Source: Sneathiella sedimenti (GTDB lineage: Bacteria; Pseudomonadota; Alphaproteobacteria; Sneathiellales; Sneathiellaceae). From it: a stretch of DNA of 64,000 bases. Both the position numbers and the translations under genes were made by a program. Each line of letters begins with the position of its first letter. Position 1 is the stretch's first letter. Below are positions 53,307-61,865 of the stretch, piece after piece. The stretch is from assembly GCF_017313765.1 (NCBI RefSeq), contig NZ_JAFLNC010000003.1:248001-312000 (forward strand), written 5' to 3'. The notes beneath the pieces are model-generated. The model was given only the letters and a program-made list of their open reading frames with translations. It was not told where the DNA came from and did not search any database.

Positions 53307-54016
53307 GTCATTTGCTTGAAGTAAAGGGCCTTGAAGCGTCATACGGCCCGACGAAAGTTCTGCATGGGCTGGATTTCAGTCTTGAGCGGGGCGGCGTTAC
53401 AACAATTCTCGGCGCAAACGGCGCCGGAAAAACAACGACTTTGCGCGCAATTAGCGGGATGGTCACGCGAAAAGGAAAGATTGAGCTGGATGGCACTGAG
53501 CTTGTCGCCCTGCAAACCGCGGATATTACGAGAAAAGGGATTGCTCATGTCCCGGAAGGGCGCGGCACCTTTGTCAGAATGTCGGCCGAAGACAATTTGC
53601 GTCTTGGTGCCTACAGCCGGAGCGACAGGGCGGGTATCGCCGAGGATATAGAGCGGGTATATGGCTATTTCCCCATTCTAAAGCAACGGCGAAATCAACA
53701 GGCCGGCACACTGAGCGGCGGTGAAGCACAGATGTTGGCTGTCGGACGCGCCTTGATGCTGCGGCCGCAGTTGTTGTTGCTTGATGAACCCTCTTTCGGC
53801 CTTGCGCCTTTGATTGTTCAGGAACTCTTTGAAATCTTGAAACGGATCAATGCTGAGGAAAAGGTGAGCATGTTGCTGGTTGAGCAAAATGCGTCGCTCG
53901 CCCTTGATTTGGCGGATCACGCCTATTTGCTGGAAACGGGAAATATCGTCATTTCCGGCACCTCGGAGTCAATTCTTGAAAATGAGACCGTTCGTCGGTC
54001 CTACTTAGGGTATTAG
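53303..54016 (+). CDS. livF: Branched-chain-type ABC transporter ATPase LivF
   Basis: This 237-residue ATPase is the second of the pair. Walker A GANGAGKTT is at residues 36-44, the signature is LSGGEAQMLAVGRALM and Walker B LLLLDEPSFGLAP. Length equals that of LivF. The start ATG overlaps the livG stop. livH follows after nine bases. Confidence 0.93.
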   Translation: MSHLLEVKGLEASYGPTKVLHGLDFSLERGGVTTILGANGAGKTTTLRAISGMVTRKGKIELDGTELVALQTADITRKGIAHVPEGRGTFVRMSAEDNLRLGAYSRSDRAGIAEDIERVYGYFPILKQRRNQQAGTLSGGEAQMLAVGRALMLRPQLLLLDEPSFGLAPLIVQELFEILKRINAEEKVSMLLVEQNASLALDLADHAYLLETGNIVISGTSESILENETVRRSYLGY

Positions 54017-54025
54017 GACGTTCCC

Positions 54026-54898
54026 ATGGATCTTTTTCTACAGCAAATACTAACCGGTATCGCAAACGGCGCGATCTACGCATGCCTGGCATTGGCGGTT
54101 GTGATGATTTATCAGGCCATCGATCATTTCAATTTCGCACAGGGTGAAATGGCGATGTTCAGTACCTATATCTGCTGGGCGTTGATCGCTGGCGGAGTTC
54201 CCTACTGGCTAGCGTTTTTTGCAACGATTATCATTTCCTTCCTCGGCGGATTGGCAATTGAACGGATAATTTTCAAGCCACTGCATAGTGCGCCGGTTCT
54301 GAGCCACATCGTGGTCTTTATTGGCCTCGTCGCCATATTCAACAGTACGGCCGGGGCGATCTGGGATCACAATATCAAAACCTTTCCATCGCCCTTTCCC
54401 GAAGGCTCTTTCGGCGGCCTGATTGGGTTGCATGAAGTCGGCATGTTCTTTGTAACGTTGCTGCTGTTGCTCGCCATTTTCTGCTTTTTCCGCTTTACGC
54501 GGGTTGGAATGGCCATGCAGGCGGCGGCGGCGAATCCGGATTCAGCCGGTCTTGTCGGTATCCGGGTTGGCTGGATGCTGGCCCTGGGGTGGGGCTTGGC
54601 GGCAGCGATTGGCGCGGTGGCCGGCATGATGATCGCACCGATCGTCTTCCTCGAGCCGAATATGATGCTGGGCATTCTGTTGTACGGCTTTGCCGCTGCG
54701 ATCGTTGGCGGAATATCAAGCCCGGGTGGCGCTGTTGCGGGCGGATTTCTGGTCGGGATCATTGAGAATTTGGCGGGGACATATATCCCGGCAATTGGAA
54801 GTGAATTGAAATTGACGGTCGCTCTGATCCTGATTGTAACCGTCCTGTTGTTCAAGCCAAACGGCTTGTTTGGTAAAACCATTGTGACCAGGGTGTAA
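54026..54898 (+). CDS. livH: Branched-chain-type ABC transporter permease LivH
   Basis: This 290-residue permease has eight or so helices. LivH-type motifs are seen: NGAIYACLALAVVMIYQAI, HFNFAQGEMAMFSTYI, and the loop LVGIRVGWMLALGWGLAAAIGAVAGMM, with YGFAAAIVGGISSPGGAVAGGFLVGIIENL near the end. It pairs with LivM to form the transport channel. The stop is four bases before livM. Confidence 0.93.
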   Translation: MDLFLQQILTGIANGAIYACLALAVVMIYQAIDHFNFAQGEMAMFSTYICWALIAGGVPYWLAFFATIIISFLGGLAIERIIFKPLHSAPVLSHIVVFIGLVAIFNSTAGAIWDHNIKTFPSPFPEGSFGGLIGLHEVGMFFVTLLLLLAIFCFFRFTRVGMAMQAAAANPDSAGLVGIRVGWMLALGWGLAAAIGAVAGMMIAPIVFLEPNMMLGILLYGFAAAIVGGISSPGGAVAGGFLVGIIENLAGTYIPAIGSELKLTVALILIVTVLLFKPNGLFGKTIVTRV

Positions 54899-54902
54899 AA
54901 AT

Positions 54903-55910
54903 ATGGCAACGGATGTAGAAACGCGTATGGATACGAATATGGAAGCCGCTGCAAAAATTCCCTTTAAGTGGGTCATCCCGTTCATTGTGATTGGCGCAAT
55001 CCTGCCCTTTTTCCTTGGGGGGTATGCAACCTTCCAGGGCACCTTGATAATGATCTACGCCATTGCGATTTTGGGCCTGAACTTGTTGACGGGTTTTAAT
55101 GGGCAGTTCTCGCTTGGTCATAGCGCCTTTTATGCAATTGGCGCCTATACAGCGGCCATTCTGGTCTATCATCTCGATTGGCCGGTTTATGCGGCCATCC
55201 CGGTAGGGGGCGTGGTTTGCTTCTTTGCCGGGTTCTTGTTTGGTTTGCCGGCGTTGCGCCTGGAAGGCCTTTATCTTGCCCTGGCAACCTTTGCTCTGGG
55301 CGTATCGATACCGCAAGTCCTGAAATCGTCGCATCTGGAAGGGTTGACCGGCGGGGTTCAGGGCTTGGATGTATTCCGCCCTGCAGTACCGGCCTTCCTG
55401 AAGGAGAACTTTGGGATCACTATGGACCAATGGTGGTACTTGATCGTCTTTGTGGTGATGCTGTTGTTGTTCTGGGTTGCCTGGAACCTGATCAACAGCC
55501 GGACAGGCCGCGCGATGATGGCAATCCGGGATAATCCTATTGCGGCTAAATCAATGGGCGTGAACTCTTCATTATATAAATCCCTTACCTTCGGTGTCAG
55601 CGCCTTCTATACGGGTATCGCTGGCGCAATGGCGGCAATCGTAATCGAGTTTGTCGCGCCGGACAGCTTTACTTTCCAGCTTTCGATCTTGCTGTTTATT
55701 GGCATGGTTGTTGGAGGAACCGGCTCAATCTGGGGGGCAATTTTTGGTGGCTTTTTCATACTGACAGTCCCGAATTTTGCGGAAGAAATTTCCACAGGTC
55801 TTTCCTACGCCATTTTTGGCGTTATCCTTATCCTAGTAATTTATGTCATGCCCTCAGGTTTTGCAGGGTTGGTAAATCTGCTAAGAGTTCGCATAAAAAA
55901 TATGCTATAA
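54903..55910 (+). CDS. livM: Branched-chain-type ABC transporter permease LivM
   Basis: This 335-residue permease has the LivM signatures GFNGQFSLGHSAFYAIGAYTAAIL, LPALRLEGLYLALATFALG, RTGRAMMAIRDNPIAAKSMGVN and FIGMVVGGTGSIWGAIFGGFFI. The first 30 residues are a short hydrophilic leader before the helices, as is common. livK follows after 68 bases with its own GGAGG ribosome site. Confidence 0.93.
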   Translation: MATDVETRMDTNMEAAAKIPFKWVIPFIVIGAILPFFLGGYATFQGTLIMIYAIAILGLNLLTGFNGQFSLGHSAFYAIGAYTAAILVYHLDWPVYAAIPVGGVVCFFAGFLFGLPALRLEGLYLALATFALGVSIPQVLKSSHLEGLTGGVQGLDVFRPAVPAFLKENFGITMDQWWYLIVFVVMLLLFWVAWNLINSRTGRAMMAIRDNPIAAKSMGVNSSLYKSLTFGVSAFYTGIAGAMAAIVIEFVAPDSFTFQLSILLFIGMVVGGTGSIWGAIFGGFFILTVPNFAEEISTGLSYAIFGVILILVIYVMPSGFAGLVNLLRVRIKNML

Positions 55911-55978
55911 ACTCTTAGTTGTATGCGTGAAGAAATTTCGTATCGACACGATATGGTAATAATAAACAGGAGGTACTA

Positions 55979-57196
55979 ATGAATACCGGGAGAAAATTAG
56001 CGATTACCTTCGCCGCCGTTGCCGCAATGGGCATGGCTGCGACGTCAGCATTAGCTGACAAGATGTACGGGCCGGGTGTGACCGATGATTCCATTAAAAT
56101 CGGTAACACAATGCCTTATAGCGGCCCAGCGGCTGCATACGGCCAGATTGGCAAGGCGACAGCCGCCTATTTCGACAAGATTAATAAGGAAAATGGTGGC
56201 GTAAACGGTCGTAAGATCGAGTTTATTTCGCTGGATGACGGCTATAGCCCACCAAAAACGAAGGAACAGATCCGCAAGCTGGTTGAGCAGGATGAAGTAT
56301 TGCTCATCTTCGAAAGCCTCGGAACGCCAACAAACTCGGCGATTCATAACTATATGAACAAGAAAGGTGTCCCGCAGTTGTTTGTCGCAACTGGCGCAAC
56401 TAAATGGGGTGATCCGGAGAACTTCCCTTGGACAATGGGCTGGCAGCCAAGCTATCAGACAGAAGGTAAACTGTTTGGTGCCTATATCATGGAGAATGTG
56501 AAAGACCCGAAGGTCGCCATTCTTTACCAGAATGATGACTACGGTAAAGATTACGTTCACGGGCTGAAAGAATATCTTGGCGACAAGGCTGATTCCATCA
56601 TTGTAGCGGAGGAAAGCTTTGAAGTGACGGACCCGACGATCAATTCTCAGATGATCAAGCTGAAAGACAGCGGCGCCAACGTCTTTTTCAACGTTTCAAC
56701 ACCGAAGTTCGCGGCACAGGCTATTAAGAAATTCCGCGAATTGAACTGGGATGCCGTTTTCCTGAATAACTCTGTTTCCAATTCCGTCGGTGCTGTTTAC
56801 AAGCCGGCGGGCCTTGAAAACTCTAAGGGTATCATTTCCCTGATGTACTACATGGATATTACCGATCCTAATAACTTCGAGACAGAAGGATACAAAAAGT
56901 GGTCGAAGTTCATGGATGAGTACTATCCGGATGGGGACAAAACCAGTGCCTTCACGGCCTATGGTTATCTTGTCGGCCAGACGATGGAACAGGTATTGAA
57001 GCAGGCAGGTGACAACCTGACACGTGAAAATATCATGAAGGAAGCTGCTAATCTGGATCTGGAACTGGATATGATGCTGCCAGGCATTAAAATTCAAACC
57101 AGCCCGACTGACTTCTTCCCGATTGAGGCAATGATGCCGGTTGAGTTTAATGGTGAGAAATTTAACTCTCTGGGCAAGGTTGTATCCGTAAACTAA
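55979..57196 (+). CDS. livK: ABC transporter substrate-binding protein (LivK-type)
   Basis: This 405-residue periplasmic protein opens with a signal peptide (about 1-26, ending SALA|DK). It has the LivJ/LivK fold: KIGNTMPYSGPAAAYGQIGKAT, EFISLDDGYSPPKTKEQIRKLVEQD, ILYQNDDYGKDYVHGLKEYLG and LKDSGANVFFNVSTPKFAAQAI. The residues of the amino acid pocket are not obviously conserved, so the substrate could be an amide, an aromatic acid or a fatty acid. It is the last gene of the operon and is closed by a terminator. Confidence 0.9.
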   Translation: MNTGRKLAITFAAVAAMGMAATSALADKMYGPGVTDDSIKIGNTMPYSGPAAAYGQIGKATAAYFDKINKENGGVNGRKIEFISLDDGYSPPKTKEQIRKLVEQDEVLLIFESLGTPTNSAIHNYMNKKGVPQLFVATGATKWGDPENFPWTMGWQPSYQTEGKLFGAYIMENVKDPKVAILYQNDDYGKDYVHGLKEYLGDKADSIIVAEESFEVTDPTINSQMIKLKDSGANVFFNVSTPKFAAQAIKKFRELNWDAVFLNNSVSNSVGAVYKPAGLENSKGIISLMYYMDITDPNNFETEGYKKWSKFMDEYYPDGDKTSAFTAYGYLVGQTMEQVLKQAGDNLTRENIMKEAANLDLELDMMLPGIKIQTSPTDFFPIEAMMPVEFNGEKFNSLGKVVSVN

Positions 57197-57217
57197 TCGG
57201 ATATCTGATCTAAAAAT

Positions 57218-57253
57218 AAAGGGCAGGGGAAGTCTGTTTCCTCTGCCCTTTTT
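57218..57253 (+). terminator. Terminator after livK
   Basis: AAAGGGCAG (57218-57226) and CTGCCCTTT (57243-57251) form a nine-base-pair stem with GGA/TCC inside, followed by TT. The reverse strand also has As and Ts at the ends, so it may serve the convergent alcohol dehydrogenase gene too. Confidence 0.88.
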
Positions 57254-57259
57254 GTATGA

Positions 57260-58318
57260 CTATTTTAGCGGGCTGAGCACAATGCGGCCTTTGACTTTTC
57301 CGGCATGCAGGTCAGTGAGCGCGCTATTGGCTTCATCAAGCGGACGGACTTCATAGGGGATTGGAGCCACTTTCCCCGCCCGAACAAGGGCCATCATTTC
57401 ATGCATTTCCTCTAGGGAGCCGACATAGGAGCCCTGGATCGTTCGCATCATAAGCGGCAGCATGGCAATGGAGAGGGGCATGGAATCCCCAAACAAGCCA
57501 ACCGTTACCATATGACCGCCCTTTCTTAACCCGTTAAATCCAAAAAGAGCGGTCGCCGGAGCTCCCACAAAATCGATGGAACCTGCAGCGCCCCCGTTTG
57601 TTATTTCCTGAAGTTTTGCGAGCGCCGCCTCCGGGTCACTGTTATCAATAGTTTCATGTGCGCCCGATTGACGGGCGATAGAGCGCTTTGTCTCGTCAAT
57701 GTCGGCAACAATGATTTTCGCCTTTACGACGCTCGAAGCAAAATGCACAGCGGAAAGACCGACCCCTCCGGCACCGATGATTACAAGGTGATCGTCTTCT
57801 CGGAGGTGGGAGAGCTTTTTTAGGGCGCTATAGGCCGTCAGCCCTGAGCAGGCATAAGTGCAGGCGAGTTCGGTCGGGACGCCGTCATAAGGAATCAGGT
57901 ATTTCGGGTGGGGCGCAATTACCTCGTTCGCATATCCGCCATTGTAGCGCGTGCCCACTGTTTGCGGGGCCATACAGAGAAGCTCGTCCCCTGCCAGGCA
58001 GACATTGCATTTACCACAGCCGATCCAGGGAAAGACAATGCGCTTGTCACCGATCTCCACGCCTTCCGCATCCGGACCAAGTGCGGCGACTTCACCGACC
58101 ACTTCATGCCCGAGGGTGAAGGGTAGTTTCATGCGCTGTAGGAGGTCCATTTTCTGTCCCCCTCCCAGATCGAAGAAACCCTCCCAAATATGCAAATCAC
58201 TATGGCAAACGCCGCATGCCGCGACGTTCAGAAGTACTTCAGTTCCCTTTGGCTCTGGCGTCGGATAATCGCGCGCTTCGAGCGGCTCGCCGAACTGGAT
58301 AATTTGTTGGCAGTGCAT
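57260..58318 (-). CDS. Zinc-containing alcohol dehydrogenase
   Basis: This 352-residue enzyme of the medium-chain dehydrogenase family has the catalytic zinc site GVCHSDLH and TLGHEVVGEV, the structural zinc with four cysteines in GCGKCNVCLAGDELLC, and the nucleotide loop GAGGVG. NAD(H) is likely because an Asp follows the second strand (IVADIDE). The substrate is an alcohol or aldehyde, not fixed. The ATG at 58318 follows GGGGAG at a good distance; a further ATG at 58333 lacks such a site. It faces livK. Confidence 0.92.
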   Translation of the reverse strand: MHCQQIIQFGEPLEARDYPTPEPKGTEVLLNVAACGVCHSDLHIWEGFFDLGGGQKMDLLQRMKLPFTLGHEVVGEVAALGPDAEGVEIGDKRIVFPWIGCGKCNVCLAGDELLCMAPQTVGTRYNGGYANEVIAPHPKYLIPYDGVPTELACTYACSGLTAYSALKKLSHLREDDHLVIIGAGGVGLSAVHFASSVVKAKIIVADIDETKRSIARQSGAHETIDNSDPEAALAKLQEITNGGAAGSIDFVGAPATALFGFNGLRKGGHMVTVGLFGDSMPLSIAMLPLMMRTIQGSYVGSLEEMHEMMALVRAGKVAPIPYEVRPLDEANSALTDLHAGKVKGRIVLSPLK

Positions 58319-58426
58319 GGTAATTCTCCCCATTTATTTATTTTTAATTGGAGAAAAGATGCTAGCTCGTTTCGGGGACGACGGCCAGAATTTCTATGCC
58401 TGATTGTTGCGCCTGTCCGCCGTTTG

Positions 58427-58768
58427 CTAGGACTGCAGGCGGTTGCTGAAAAGATAACGCCCATCGCGCAACTCTGAGAAGAAGTCCTTCACGGCCGGAT
58501 GCGAAATCGGCTTTCCGCTGTCGTCAATTAAGAGGTTCTGCTCAGATACATAGGCTTCATAGGTTGTTTCGGCGTTCTCTGCAAACAGGTGATAGAACGG
58601 TTGGTCTTTCTTCGGCCGAACCTCTTCCGGGATGGATTGCCACCATTCCTCGCTGTTATTGAAGGTGGGGTCGACGTCGTAAATGACCCCGCGGAATGGA
58701 TAAACCCGATGCTTTACGATTTGTCCAATCGCAAACTTGGCTGCCCTGACTTGTGAATCCTTGCTCAT
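58427..58768 (-). CDS. hspQ: Heat shock protein HspQ (hemimethylated DNA-binding-like)
   Basis: This 113-residue protein matches HspQ/YccV: FAIGQIVKHRVYPFRGVIYDVDP, PFYHLFAENAETTYEAYVSEQNLL and DDSGKPISHPAVKDFF. In enterobacteria HspQ is a heat-induced factor linked to Lon-protease specificity and DnaA turnover. The ATG at 58768 has no ribosome site, and a predicted promoter -10 lies only about nine bases upstream, so a leaderless transcript is possible. A 16-base palindrome lies further upstream. Confidence 0.93.
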   Translation of the reverse strand: MSKDSQVRAAKFAIGQIVKHRVYPFRGVIYDVDPTFNNSEEWWQSIPEEVRPKKDQPFYHLFAENAETTYEAYVSEQNLLIDDSGKPISHPAVKDFFSELRDGRYLFSNRLQS

Positions 58769-58776
58769 GACGTGTC

Positions 58777-58804
58777 ATAATAGTGGAGTTTACTTTATGG
58801 GCAA
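58777..58804 (-). promoter_or_regulatory. Predicted sigma-70 promoter of hspQ
   Basis: Read on the minus strand: TTGCCC (58799-58804), a 16-base spacer and TATTAT (58777-58782). The transcription start would fall near 58770, directly before the ATG at 58768. The spacer end contains ACTCCAC, shared with the inverted repeat at 38678-38720. Confidence 0.5.
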
Positions 58805-58821
58805 GCCTTGAACAGGGAGAA

Positions 58822-58837
58822 TTCATTCCGGAATGAA
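58822..58837. promoter_or_regulatory. 16-bp perfect palindrome between acyl-CoA synthetase and hspQ
   Basis: TTCATTCCGGAATGAA is a perfect palindrome without spacer. It sits 20 bases beyond the acyl-CoA synthetase stop and 18 bases upstream of the predicted hspQ -35. It looks like an operator for a dimeric regulator. A role as a terminator is unlikely, since no T-run follows. Confidence 0.55.
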
Positions 58838-58857
58838 ATATATAAGCGCCTTCCTGT

Positions 58858-60405
58858 TTATACGATACGGCTTTTCTTATCCCCCCAATAGCGATCCCTG
58901 AGCAACCGTTTGTACAATTTGCCAGTGGGAAGGCGTGGAAGCTGTTCCTCGAAATCAAAAGAGCGCGGGCATTTCTGGGGGGAGAGATGCTCTTGGCAGT
59001 AGGCGTCCAGCTCAAGCGCCAGATCCTCGCCCGGAATGATGCCGGGCATGGGTTGCACAACGGCCTTTACCTCTTCCCCAAAATCTTCATTAGGGACGCC
59101 GAAAACCGCGGCATCCGCGATCTTAGGATGGGTGATTAGCAAATTTTCGCATTCCTGCGGATAGATATTCACGCCACCGGAGACGATCATGAAGGTCGCC
59201 CGGTCGGTGAGATAAAGAAATCCATCCTCATCGATATAGCCCATGTCGCCAACCGTACTCATGGTGCCATCCGGGGAAAGCGCCTCTTTGGTTCGCTCCG
59301 GGTCGTTGAAATACTCAAATTGAGTTGCCGTCTTGAACCAGACGGTTCCAGGCGTTCCGACCGGACATGGATTCATTTCTTCATCCAGAATGTGGAGGTC
59401 TCCGAGGAGCACTTTGCCGACAGAACCAGGGTGAGCAAGCCATTCCGCACTGTTGCATGCTGTAAAGCCAAGGCCTTCAGTGGCGCCATAATATTCATGA
59501 ATTATCGGTCCCCACCAGTCAATCATGTCCTTTTTTACCTGGACAGGGCAGGGGGCCGCGGCATGAATGGCGATTTCCAGAGAAGAAAGGTCGGCCCGCT
59601 GCCGCACTACTTTTGGAAGTTTAAGCATGCGGGAAAACATGGTGGGAACAAGTTGGCTGTGCGTTACCTGATATTTCTCGACTAACCGGAGATATTGTTC
59701 AGGATCAAATTTTTCCATGATGATCACGGTTCCGCCAAAACGGATCGCGAAATTGCAGGCGGCCTGCGGCGCGGAGTGGTACAAGGGCGCCGGGGACAGA
59801 TACACCATATCCTCGCGATACTGCCACAGCTTCTGGAGGAATGTATAAAGCGGAATTTGTTCGAGAGGATGGCTATCGGGCATCGGGCGGAGAATGCCTT
59901 TTGGTTGTCCTGTTGTGCCCGATGAATAAAGCATGGACAAACCAAGCCGTTCATTCTCCAGTGGTGTCGCGGGGCAGTCTTTAACTGCCTCCTGAAGATT
60001 AACAAACTGATCATCGGATTCGCCATCAACAACAATTCCCATCAGGACATTTGGGCAGGATTTCAACGCTTCTCGCGCGACTTCCTTTTTTGCTTCCGAT
60101 GTGATGAGTATTTTTGATTCGCTGTTATTAAGAATATAGGTCAGTTCTTCCGGCGTCAGGTAGGAATTGACGCAGGTGTAATACAGGCCCGCCCGTTCCC
60201 CAGACCCACAGCTTTCAAAATACCACGCGTTGTTTTCCATGAAGATCGCGTAATGATCGCCGTGAGAGAGTCCTTTTTGCTGCAGGAAATGGGCGAGTTT
60301 ATTCGTCCTTTCCTCATACTCCTGATAGGTGACGATTTCCCCGGAAGAGGCCATAATAAAGGCCGGTCTATTAGGGTGTTGGGTCGCAAACTTCCCTGGA
60401 TACAT
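58858..60405 (-). CDS. AMP-forming acyl-CoA synthetase
   Basis: This 515-residue ligase activates a carboxylic acid to its CoA ester through an acyl-AMP. The core P-loop is LYSSGTTGQPKGI (about residues 165-177), then YYGATEGLGF, VGDMGYIDEDGFLYLTDRATFMIVSGG and a final LPRLPTGKLYKRLLRDRY with the C-terminal catalytic Lys. Length is normal. The acid is unknown. GGGAGG precedes the ATG. The gene lies near the liv operon and dehydrogenase, which may share a carboxylate substrate. Confidence 0.92.
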   Translation of the reverse strand: MYPGKFATQHPNRPAFIMASSGEIVTYQEYEERTNKLAHFLQQKGLSHGDHYAIFMENNAWYFESCGSGERAGLYYTCVNSYLTPEELTYILNNSESKILITSEAKKEVAREALKSCPNVLMGIVVDGESDDQFVNLQEAVKDCPATPLENERLGLSMLYSSGTTGQPKGILRPMPDSHPLEQIPLYTFLQKLWQYREDMVYLSPAPLYHSAPQAACNFAIRFGGTVIIMEKFDPEQYLRLVEKYQVTHSQLVPTMFSRMLKLPKVVRQRADLSSLEIAIHAAAPCPVQVKKDMIDWWGPIIHEYYGATEGLGFTACNSAEWLAHPGSVGKVLLGDLHILDEEMNPCPVGTPGTVWFKTATQFEYFNDPERTKEALSPDGTMSTVGDMGYIDEDGFLYLTDRATFMIVSGGVNIYPQECENLLITHPKIADAAVFGVPNEDFGEEVKAVVQPMPGIIPGEDLALELDAYCQEHLSPQKCPRSFDFEEQLPRLPTGKLYKRLLRDRYWGDKKSRIV

Positions 60406-60680
60406 GCCGCGTTCCTCCCTTTTTTTTCTTCCTTTTTATGGAAGATATTTTAAGAAAAAGGATAGGTTGCACAGGCTTTAACTGCAACATTTATATAGCG
60501 TTATTTTCTGCGGTTTTGTCTGCACTTGTCATAATTTCTACATATTCTTCGTCTCAATTTGTAGATCGAAAAATTAACGAATTCAGGCTAAAAATATTTC
60601 ACGTATCCAATGGATATATTAATTGTTTTCCGGCCCTAGACTGTTTATTAGGCGGATATTAGTCATTTAGGAACGAACTG

Positions 60681-61811
60681 ATGGTTATGTTCAATAAGCC
60701 ATATTTAACTGGCAATGAGTCAGCTTATATCCAACAAGCTTTGTTTAGCGGCCATCTTTCTGGTGACGGCTCATTTTCAAAACAATGTCACACTTGGCTT
60801 GAAAACCAGACAGGCGCCTCGAAGGTGCTTCTAACGCATTCCTGTACAGGGGCATTGGATATCGCCGCGTTACTCTCAGGCGTTGGGCATGGTGACGAGG
60901 TTATCATGCCGTCATTCACGTTCGTTTCGACCGCAAATGCGTTTGCTTTGCGCGGGGCGACGCCTGTATTTGTTGATATCCGCCCGGATACGCAAAATAT
61001 AGACGAGACGCTCATTGAAGCCGCGATTACCGAGAAAACGAAAGCTATTGTTCCGGTCCATTATGCAGGCGTAAGTTGCGAAATGGATGTCGTTATGGAT
61101 ATTGCGAAGCGACATAACCTCCTCGTTATAGAAGACGCCGCACAGGGCATCATGGCCAGCTATAAAGGGCGCGCCCTTGGTGCAATCGGCGATATTGGGG
61201 CTCTTTCATTTCACGAAACCAAGAATATAACCTCCGGTGAAGGAGGGGCGTTGTTATTGCGCGATAGCCGTTTTTCTGAAATGGCAGAAATCATTCGTGA
61301 GAAAGGGACAAACCGGCAGCAGTTTTTCCGCGGCCAGGTAGACAAATATACTTGGAGCGATATTGGCTCTTCCTTCCTTGTTAGTGATATGGCCGCCGCG
61401 TTCTTGATCGCGCAGCTGGAGCAGGCAGAAATTATCACAGATTTACGACTTAAAATTTGGAAGCGCTATTTCGATGCCTTCCAGGAGTTGCTGGAAAGAG
61501 AGCTGATCGGATTACCAACTGTGCCGCAGACATGTAATCATAACGCTCATATGTTTTATTTGATGTTGCCGGACCTGGAACGTCGCACAGCCTTCATTTC
61601 CTATATGGCGGCTCGCGACATTCATACCTATTTTCATTATGTTCCGCTGCATAATTCCCCGGTTGGCAAGAAGATCGGGCGATCACATGGGGATATGCAT
61701 CATACGGAAAGTACCTCTGACAGACTTGTGAGGTTACCGCTCTATGCGGGTTTAACCGAAGAAGAACAAGAAAATGTAATTTCTGCGGTTTATTCTTTTT
61801 TCGGATCCTGA
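60681..61811 (+). CDS. dTDP-4-amino-4,6-dideoxygalactose transaminase-like (DegT family)
   Basis: This 376-residue pyridoxal-phosphate enzyme matches the RffA/WecE group that aminates a dTDP-4-keto sugar. It has FNKPYLTGNESAYIQQAL, SGDGSFSKQCHTWLENQTGASKVLLTHSCTGALDIA, VIEDAAQG with the cofactor Asp, and the Schiff-base Lys181 in SFHETKN. The GEGGALL follows. Other sugar-nucleotide genes are not in the window, so the sugar is not proven. AGGA precedes the ATG. A 17-bp hairpin follows between it and the convergent gene. Confidence 0.9.
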   Translation: MVMFNKPYLTGNESAYIQQALFSGHLSGDGSFSKQCHTWLENQTGASKVLLTHSCTGALDIAALLSGVGHGDEVIMPSFTFVSTANAFALRGATPVFVDIRPDTQNIDETLIEAAITEKTKAIVPVHYAGVSCEMDVVMDIAKRHNLLVIEDAAQGIMASYKGRALGAIGDIGALSFHETKNITSGEGGALLLRDSRFSEMAEIIREKGTNRQQFFRGQVDKYTWSDIGSSFLVSDMAAAFLIAQLEQAEIITDLRLKIWKRYFDAFQELLERELIGLPTVPQTCNHNAHMFYLMLPDLERRTAFISYMAARDIHTYFHYVPLHNSPVGKKIGRSHGDMHHTESTSDRLVRLPLYAGLTEEEQENVISAVYSFFGS

Positions 61812-61813
61812 AT

Positions 61814-61855
61814 AATTTGCGAGAGGATTGATCAAAAACAATCCTCTCGCAAATT
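61814..61855. terminator. 17-bp hairpin between convergent aminotransferase genes
   Basis: AATTTGCGAGAGGATTG (61814-61830) and its complement (61839-61855) form a perfect 17-base-pair stem with an eight-base loop. It lies two bases after one stop and ten before the other. T-runs are weak on both sides, but the position and stem suggest a bidirectional terminator. Confidence 0.8.
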
Positions 61856-61865
61856 GCGCGTCTTT

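Noticed and set aside
60438-60662. 74-codon frame in the gap before the aminotransferase
   Set aside because: AT-rich, no ribosome site, no likeness to a protein family; a chance frame is more likely.
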